36,053 bases of DNA from Psychrobacillus antarcticus (GTDB lineage Bacteria; Bacillota; Bacilli; Bacillales_A; Planococcaceae): the NCBI RefSeq assembly GCF_029533155.1, contig NZ_JAIZDB010000030.1, positions 1-36,053 on the forward strand, read 5' to 3'. The notes below the pieces were generated by a model. The model did not search any database. It had not been told where the DNA came from and saw only the letters and a list, made by a program, of their open reading frames with translations. Within the stretch, counting starts at the first letter, position 1, and every line of letters starts with the position of its first letter. The translations under genes were made by a program, and so were the position numbers. Below, piece after piece: positions 31,511-36,053 of the stretch.

Positions 31511-31566
31511 GTTATCATTTGATAACTAAATAATAACATACGGATTTTTAATTATCAAATGATAAT
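31511..31566. promoter_or_regulatory. Paired MarR operators
   Basis: GTTATCATTTGATAAC (31511-31526) and ATTATCAAATGATAAT (31551-31566) are both dyads of core TTATCA-NN-TGATAA. Their centres are 40 bp apart, about four helical turns. One is next to the oxidoreductase start and the other ~48 bp from the marR start, so binding would cover both divergent promoters. TTGACA at 31573-31578 may be the marR -35. Confidence 0.75.
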
Positions 31567-31614
31567 TGTTTTTTGACAATATCTTTGTTACCGTGTCTAT
31601 AAGAGGTGAGGAAA

Positions 31615-32043
31615 ATGGACAAAAATGCTCTTTTTTATAAATTAGTATCATTTACATCTTCTGTTCATCGAGTAACACAGGAATTAACAAAAAATGCAAA
31701 GTCAGATTCAATCTCGCAGACCCAATATAATATTCTTGAATATATATCAGTTGGCCAACCTGTGACTCCCAGTGAAATTAACGATTGTCAAAACATGTCT
31801 ATGCCGAACACAAGTCGTGAGCTAAGCAAGTTAAGTAAGAAAAATTTAATCGAGAAATTAAATGATACCGAAGATCGACGAAAACAATATATTCGTCTTT
31901 CGAATGATGGAGAAGCCATGATGAACGAAGCTTTTGCAACTATAGAATCTCGTTTTCTAAAGCGAATAGAAAATGCCTCAATAGAAGATTTAGATGAAAT
32001 TGAACATGCATTAGAAGTTCTGCAGACAAAACTATTTTATTAA
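31615..32043 (+). CDS. MarR-family transcriptional regulator
   Basis: 142 residues from the ATG at 31615 (a GTG three codons earlier is part of the ribosome site GAGGTGAGG). A winged-helix fold is shown by SQTQYNILEYI, TPSEINDCQNMSMPNTSREL (recognition helix), KLSKKNLIEKLNDTEDRRKQYIRLS split around the wing with the conserved DxRxK pattern, then a dimerisation helix. It should repress itself and the divergent flavodoxin-fold gene. No cysteine is well placed for thiol sensing except the one in NDCQNM. Confidence 0.9.
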   Translation: MDKNALFYKLVSFTSSVHRVTQELTKNAKSDSISQTQYNILEYISVGQPVTPSEINDCQNMSMPNTSRELSKLSKKNLIEKLNDTEDRRKQYIRLSNDGEAMMNEAFATIESRFLKRIENASIEDLDEIEHALEVLQTKLFY

Positions 32044-32044
32044 T

Positions 32045-32167
32045 TCTTATGGTAAAGATGCAGCAATAGATATTACAGAGGTATACGAAGTAGAAATAGT
32101 TCAATTCTATTTAGATAATCATCACTATGAAATGATTCTTATGATTAAATACAGAGATTTCCTTTAA
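32045..32167 (+). pseudogene. Possible 41-codon coding remnant downstream of marR
   Basis: A frame without start codon reads SYGKDAAIDITEVYEVEIVQ then FYLDNHHYEMILMIKYRDFL and TAA. The acidic/aromatic pattern looks protein-like, but no family is recognised. It could equally be chance. Confidence 0.25.
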
Positions 32168-32177
32168 AAGCTACATG

Positions 32178-32220
32178 AAAACACCCCGTAAATGTAAGCT
32201 CGTGTGTAACATTTACGGGG
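32178..32220 (-). terminator. Terminator at the end of the pepD transcript
   Basis: CCCCGTAAATGT (32184-32195) pairs perfectly with ACATTTACGGGG (32209-32220). On the minus strand TGTTTTC follows. It lies after the 37-aa candidate gene, not directly after pepD. Confidence 0.75.
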
Positions 32221-32230
32221 TCTATCCATT

Positions 32231-32344
32231 CTACTTTTTCACATCGCTTACTAATTTTCTTGTTAAGCTGTCTTCAGCATCGACAATAAACTTATAAAGT
32301 CGTTGTTTTTCTTTTGAGAGATTGCCTTTATTGTTACCAATCAA
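32231..32344 (-). CDS. Candidate 37-aa basic protein overlapping the pepD end
   Basis: From a TTG at 32344 with AAGGG close by, the frame reads IGNNKGNLSKEKQRLYKFIV then DAEDSLTRKLVSDVKK and TAG. It overlaps the pepD stop by 11 bp and ends just before the terminator. The helix-forming K/E pattern looks real. It could be a small protein or the tail of a lost gene; the short spacing of the ribosome site weakens the first reading. Confidence 0.4.
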   Translation of the reverse strand: MIGNNKGNLSKEKQRLYKFIVDAEDSLTRKLVSDVKK

Positions 32345-33803
32345 AGTCCCTTGTTTTTTCTAAAGTATAAAGGAAGTATTCCCAGTTTTCTATCGTGGAA
32401 GGAATACTTAGATGTTCGTTCGGTGTATGTACATGATACATATCAGGACCAATCGAAATGGCATCTAAGCCTGGAATCTTTTCAATCAAAATACCACATT
32501 CAATTCCAGCATGTACTGCAATGATATCAATATCTGTACCGTATTTTTCTTTATACGATTCTACAAATAGTTTTCTAATTCTTGAATCGGGTCGATATGG
32601 CCACTCTGGATAATCTGCATCAGTAGATAATTCGCATCCAAGCATATCAGCAATTATCTGTGCTTGATTGACGATCGAATACTTTAGGCTTTTAATAGAA
32701 CTTCTCGTTTCACTTTCAAATTTCATCTCTGTATCTGAAGTTGTTACAACACCTAAATTTGAAGAACTCTCAACCAGTCCCTCTATTTCCATACTTCTGC
32801 TTTGAACACCATTCGGTATTAACATGAGAGCAGCAATTGCTTTCTCCATCGTTGTTTTTGAAAAAACTTTTGCATCAGTTGTCTCCATCTTTTCGAGTCC
32901 AATATATACCTTTGGATCGGATTTACGTAATTCATTATTTATTGTTCTATTCCAAGCTTCTATAACTTCAGTTAATCTTCCAATACCATCTGCAGGAAGT
33001 TGGATAATCACATCTGCTTCTCGAGGAATGGCATTCACTTTTATTCCTCCGCTAATTTTCTGTATAAAGTAAGGTAATTCACTTGATAAATTATATAGAA
33101 CTCTACCTAATAGTTTATTGGCATTGCCTCTCCCTTTATCAATTGATATACCAGAATGGCCCCCTTGCAACCCTCCTATACTTATACAGTACGTTACAAC
33201 ATTGCGCGGAGAACCCTCCCAAATTATAGGTAGGTTTTGAGTAATAATAACTCCACCGGCACTGCTTACTAGCAACTTTTTATCTTCTTCTGAATCTATA
33301 TTAACAAGAATTTTACCCTCCAGATGCGACGGGTTCACTGCATGTGCGCCCCTCATAGTAGTTTCTTCTTCAGTCGTTATAAGTACTTCAATTGAAGGAT
33401 GAGGTATATTATGCGAATCTAACAAAGCCAGAGCATAAGCGATGGCTACTCCATTATCTGCACCCAAAGTTGTATCTGTGGCATATAGCATGTCACCTAT
33501 TATCCTTAACTGAAGAGGATCTTTATCAAAATCATGAATGGTGCCTTTATTCTTTTCACAAACCATATCCATATGGCCCTGAATAATAATAGTCGGTACA
33601 TTTTCATATCCAGGTGTTGCAGCTTTTTTAATAATTACATTTAACGCTTCATCTTGTATAAACTCTAGATTACGTGCTTGAGCAAATCGAACTAAATAAT
33701 CGCTAATTGCTTTTTCTTTCGCTGAATCACGAGGTATATTAGATACCTCCATAAAATAATGAAAAACAGGATGTTTTCTTAAATCTACCAAGCTATTATA
33801 CAT
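32334..33803 (-). CDS. pepD: Aminoacyl-histidine dipeptidase (PepD, M20 family)
   Basis: 489 residues from the ATG preceded by AAGGATGAG; frames upstream are open but run into a separate small ORF. This is a dizinc M20 peptidase that hydrolyses Xaa-His dipeptides such as carnosine. Motifs are IIQGHMDMVCEK (first zinc histidine and catalytic Asp), TLGADNGVAIAYAL (bridging Asp), ITTEEETTMRGA (catalytic Glu pair), GGLQGGHSG (dimer/lid histidine), VHAGIECGI and SIGPDMYHVHTPNEHL (last zinc histidine). All metal ligands appear present and length is normal. It is co-directional with pepT 420 bp upstream, but terminators separate them. Confidence 0.93.
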   Translation of the reverse strand: MYNSLVDLRKHPVFHYFMEVSNIPRDSAKEKAISDYLVRFAQARNLEFIQDEALNVIIKKAATPGYENVPTIIIQGHMDMVCEKNKGTIHDFDKDPLQLRIIGDMLYATDTTLGADNGVAIAYALALLDSHNIPHPSIEVLITTEEETTMRGAHAVNPSHLEGKILVNIDSEEDKKLLVSSAGGVIITQNLPIIWEGSPRNVVTYCISIGGLQGGHSGISIDKGRGNANKLLGRVLYNLSSELPYFIQKISGGIKVNAIPREADVIIQLPADGIGRLTEVIEAWNRTINNELRKSDPKVYIGLEKMETTDAKVFSKTTMEKAIAALMLIPNGVQSRSMEIEGLVESSSNLGVVTTSDTEMKFESETRSSIKSLKYSIVNQAQIIADMLGCELSTDADYPEWPYRPDSRIRKLFVESYKEKYGTDIDIIAVHAGIECGILIEKIPGLDAISIGPDMYHVHTPNEHLSIPSTIENWEYFLYTLEKTRDFDW

Positions 33804-33831
33804 TTTTCTCATCCTTCTATTTTTTAAATTA

Positions 33832-33933
33832 TTACGGTCCATAGTTAATAATAACTGCAATAATGACAAATACAATTTCTAAAGTAAATATAAATATGAA
33901 AAATGGCCATAAAAACTTATACCAACGATCCAT
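33832..33933 (-). CDS. Candidate 33-aa single-span membrane protein upstream of pepD
   Basis: ATG at 33933 gives MDRWYKFLWPFFIFIFTLEI then VFVIIAVIINYGP and TAA, one clear membrane helix with a positive N-terminus. It ends 28 bp before the pepD ATG on the same strand. AAAGGG is 12 bases upstream, too far for a strong ribosome site. The frame is open further up (FITNVYIKGLCIP), so it may instead be the tail of a deleted transporter gene. Small transporter-associated proteins look like this, but no family is recognised. Confidence 0.4.
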   Translation of the reverse strand: MDRWYKFLWPFFIFIFTLEIVFVIIAVIINYGP

Positions 33934-33993
33934 AGGGATACATAACCCTTTAATATATACATTAGTGATAAATTCTGGAAAGATAAATCTATG

Positions 33994-34036
33994 AAAAAAA
34001 CTCCACTATAAAATGTTGAACATTTTGTAGTGGAGT
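33994..34036 (-). terminator. Strong terminator upstream of the pepD unit
   Basis: ACTCCACTATAAAATGT (34000-34016) pairs with 34020-34036 (one G-T pair, loop TGA) and seven T residues follow on the minus strand. Together with the hairpin at 34171-34199 it isolates pepD from pepT. The rest of 34037-34222 is AT-rich with no gene seen. Confidence 0.85.
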
Positions 34037-34163
34037 TAAAAATCTTAAAGTTATTGAGAAGAGCAATATTGGTTAAAGTATAAATTTATAATTGTAATGA
34101 TAGATTACTAGGCTCATTACGATATTGTAAGAAGAATTTTAATAAATATTTTATGACAGGTAG

Positions 34164-34199
34164 AAAAAAACCATTTTAATTAATTTATTTCAAAAATGG
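34164..34199 (-). terminator. Terminator after pepT
   Basis: CCATTTT (34171-34177) faces AAAATGG (34193-34199) and seven T residues follow on the minus strand. It is 24 bp past the pepT stop. Confidence 0.65.
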
Positions 34200-34222
34200 A
34201 TTCATTCTATTTAAAAATAATA

Positions 34223-35458
34223 TTATTCATTCTTTTTTGCAAACAAGCGAACAATTTCAATGATGACATCCGTAGCCTTAATCATATTATCAACTGAAGC
34301 GAACTCATATTTACTATGATAGTTTTCTCCACCTGTGAAAATATTTGGTGTCGGAAGACCCATGAATGAAAGAACTGATCCATCTGTGCCTCCACGAATA
34401 GCTTTAATATCTGGTTTGATTTCCAAGTTTAACATTGCTTGCTCAGCTAAATCGACTATTTCAAAAACAGGCTCTATTTTTTCTTTCATATTGTAATATT
34501 CATCTTTAATTTCAAGAAGTATGCTATCTACTCCATATTTCGCTTGTAGTTCTATTACAATATTATTTACAAATTCCTTTCTTGCATTAAACTTCTCTCT
34601 ATCAAAGTCTCTAATTAGATATTCCATTGTCGTAAGTTCAACACTACCTTTAAAAGATGAAAGGTGGTAAAAACCATCATACCCATCAGTTGTTTCAGGG
34701 GCTTCATCGACAGGCAGCTTCCTATCTAATTCCATTGCTATTTTAGAAGAATTAATCATTTTGTTTTTTGCCGTACCAGGGTGAACATTTCTGCCTTTAA
34801 TAGTTATTTTAGCCTCGGCAGCATTAAAACTCTCATACTCTAATTCCCCTAGTGGTCCACCATCTATCGTATATGCAAATTGAGCATTAAAAGCATTAAC
34901 ATCAAACTTATGCGGCCCTTTTGATGTCTCCTCATCAGGTGTAAAAGCAACTCTTATCTTCCCATGTTTAATTTCAGGGTGCTTAATTAAATAAGCCATC
35001 GCTGTCATAATTTCAGCTATCCCAGCTTTATCGTCTGCTCCTAGAAGAGTAGTACCATCCGTTGTAACGAGTGTATGCCCTTTATAATTGGCTAACTCTG
35101 GAAAATCCTTAGATGACAATACAACCTGCAACGATTTATTTAAAACAATGTCTTCTCCATCGTAATCAAGTATGATTTGAGGCTTTACATTTTTACCTGT
35201 AAAATCCTCTGATGTATCAAGATGGGCAATAAATCCAATCGTCGGAATTTGCTTATCTATATTGGCTGGTAAAGTAGCCATCACATAGCCAAATTCATCT
35301 ATCGAAACGTCTTCCATTCCAATCTCAGTCAATTCCTCTACAAGCATATTCGCAAGTACAAGCTGACCTGTAGTTGATGGAGTAGTTTTAATGCTATCAT
35401 CAGATTCCGTGTCAACCCTTACGTAAGTTAAAAATCTTTCAAGTAATTCTTTCTTCAA
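34223..35458 (-). CDS. pepT: Peptidase T (tripeptidase, M20 family)
   Basis: 411 residues from a TTG at 35458, which gives [17 protein letters not shown] and matches the usual PepT N-terminus; GGAAGGG lies ten bases upstream. A TTG three codons earlier is too close to that site. The enzyme removes the N-terminal residue from tripeptides in the cytosol using two zinc ions. Motifs are [55 protein letters not shown] and RGGTDGS with [11 protein letters not shown]. All are complete. With pepD it gives a peptide-utilisation neighbourhood. Confidence 0.95.
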   Translation of the reverse strand: MKKELLERFLTYVRVDTESDDSIKTTPSTTGQLVLANMLVEELTEIGMEDVSIDEFGYVMATLPANIDKQIPTIGFIAHLDTSEDFTGKNVKPQIILDYDGEDIVLNKSLQVVLSSKDFPELANYKGHTLVTTDGTTLLGADDKAGIAEIMTAMAYLIKHPEIKHGKIRVAFTPDEETSKGPHKFDVNAFNAQFAYTIDGGPLGELEYESFNAAEAKITIKGRNVHPGTAKNKMINSSKIAMELDRKLPVDEAPETTDGYDGFYHLSSFKGSVELTTMEYLIRDFDREKFNARKEFVNNIVIELQAKYGVDSILLEIKDEYYNMKEKIEPVFEIVDLAEQAMLNLEIKPDIKAIRGGTDGSVLSFMGLPTPNIFTGGENYHSKYEFASVDNMIKATDVIIEIVRLFAKKNE

Positions 35459-35762
35459 AACATTCAATCCCTTCCACTATGATGCCTCCATATATTCTAC
35501 CATAGTCACATTTGATAGCCGATTTCTTCCTTCTAAAAGATAAAATAGATAAACCACGATACAGGAGGAAATGAAGAACAGATAGTTGAACTAGTGGCCA
35601 AAAAATTCCTTCTATAAGCTTTAGAGAATCGGTTTTTGCATATACCCTCTATAAGAAACTATTTAGAATTGCCCCTTATACAGGGTGCTAAATTTTTCTA
35701 CTAAAGTAGTTACATACAACAATTTTATCTAGACGAAGTTTCGTGCATTCACACGGTGGTAG

Positions 35763-35909
35763 ATGCTTCGTCCAAATTGGAAGTTAGCAATACAAGAGAT
35801 ATTAGTGTCTAACACAGGGAATTATCTAAAACTAGCTACAAGTCTGAGTTCTATAAGAACCCGGTTCCCTAATTTTAAAACAAAAAGAGCCTGCAAAAGT
35901 GATATCTGA
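35763..35909 (+). CDS. Candidate 48-codon ORF cut by the IS
   Basis: GGTGG lies three bases before an ATG at 35763. The frame reads MLRPNWKLAIQEILVSNTGN, then YLKLATSLSSIRTRFPNFKT and KRACKSDI, and its TGA (35907-35909) is formed by the first bases of the IS. The gene may therefore have been longer before insertion. The family is not recognised. The stretch 35468-35762 has nothing else I can support. Confidence 0.35.
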   Translation: MLRPNWKLAIQEILVSNTGNYLKLATSLSSIRTRFPNFKTKRACKSDI

Positions 35910-36053
35910 ACTGAACCCCGAATAGTAGACACTTTATAAAAAGTGTAGCTATTCAGGGTTTTTTCTTTTTCAAAACCCCGTTATACTAAAATTTACAAAC
36001 TTTGAACGGGAGAAAACATTATGAGTAAAATACTTTTTAACGAACATCAACAG
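35907..36053 (+). mobile_element. Left end of an IS3-family-like insertion sequence
   Basis: TGAACTGAACCCCGAATAGT with AGACACT following is a typical IS3/IS150-type left end. Inside it AACCCCGAATAG/CTATTCAGGGTT and ACACTTT/AAAGTGT form a hairpin (35914-35960) followed by a T-rich tract, which would block read-through into the transposase gene. The right end is outside the window. Confidence 0.55.
36021..36053 (+). CDS. Transposase OrfA, first 11 codons (window edge)
   Basis: ATG at 36021, ten bases after GGGAG, reads MSKILFNEHQQ to the window end. The opening MSKI(I/L)F is common in helix-turn-helix OrfA proteins of IS150-like elements. Only eleven residues are visible, so the call leans on the IS end just upstream. 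Confidence 0.5.
   Translation, partial: MSKILFNEHQQ

Overview
The window looks like the chromosome of a low-GC, endospore-forming Firmicute, most likely Planococcaceae/Bacillaceae. The grounds are AT-rich DNA, strong GGAGG-type ribosome sites, a spore photoproduct lyase, a bacterial staygreen homologue, and one copy of the CTCCTGCGG/CCGCAGGAG repeat common in such genomes. Genus is inference. Both ends lie in mobile elements: the 3' end of an IS21-family element (IstB C-terminus) on the left and the 5' end of an IS3-like element on the right.

Layout. 1-6.4 kb: IS21 end, a 21-bp-periodic repeat array, hutG-like formimidoylglutamase, a small membrane protein, a YhfI-like metallo-hydrolase, splB with a 13-codon leader ORF, a broken MBL gene behind a PPP-like phosphatase, and an ankyrin lipoprotein. 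6.5-16.8 kb: an accessory island resembling a defence or nucleic-acid-processing cluster. It holds a MazG-like pyrophosphohydrolase overlapping a PLD-DEAD helicase, an unrecognised 777-aa protein with CX4CX3H and RX4H motifs, a PD-(D/E)XK-DUF2075 helicase, a 99-aa unknown, a NERD protein and a NERD-HRDC protein. The last three lie between 73-bp direct repeats. 16.8-19.1 kb: a zinc-motif protein, a staygreen-family protein, a nonsense-interrupted small gene and an alpha/beta hydrolase.

19.3-22.1 kb: the most novel-looking unit. It is a two-gene operon encoding an HNH-like protein with C-terminal membrane segments and a protein with seven 11-residue repeats, again bounded by short direct repeats placed upstream of minus-strand genes. 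22.6-25.0 kb: a PAS-GGDEF cyclase whose EAL domain survives only as a detached fragment, facing a second EAL remnant on the other strand. 25.0-28.2 kb: lipoprotein (DUF4822-like), histidine kinase and response regulator. 28.4-30.9 kb: a LysR regulator divergent from a YeiH-family transporter, with a dead rhodanese gene downstream. 30.9-32.0 kb: a flavodoxin-fold oxidoreductase divergent from a MarR regulator, with two matching operators. 32.2-35.5 kb: peptidases PepD and PepT with two very small candidate genes around pepD.

Functionally, conserved metabolic and regulatory genes are interleaved with accessory modules and several decayed genes (MBL, EAL twice, rhodanese, small hydrophilic gene), suggesting a region with active gene turnover. 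No tRNA, rRNA or CRISPR array was seen. Family assignments come from reading motifs by eye, without database searches.
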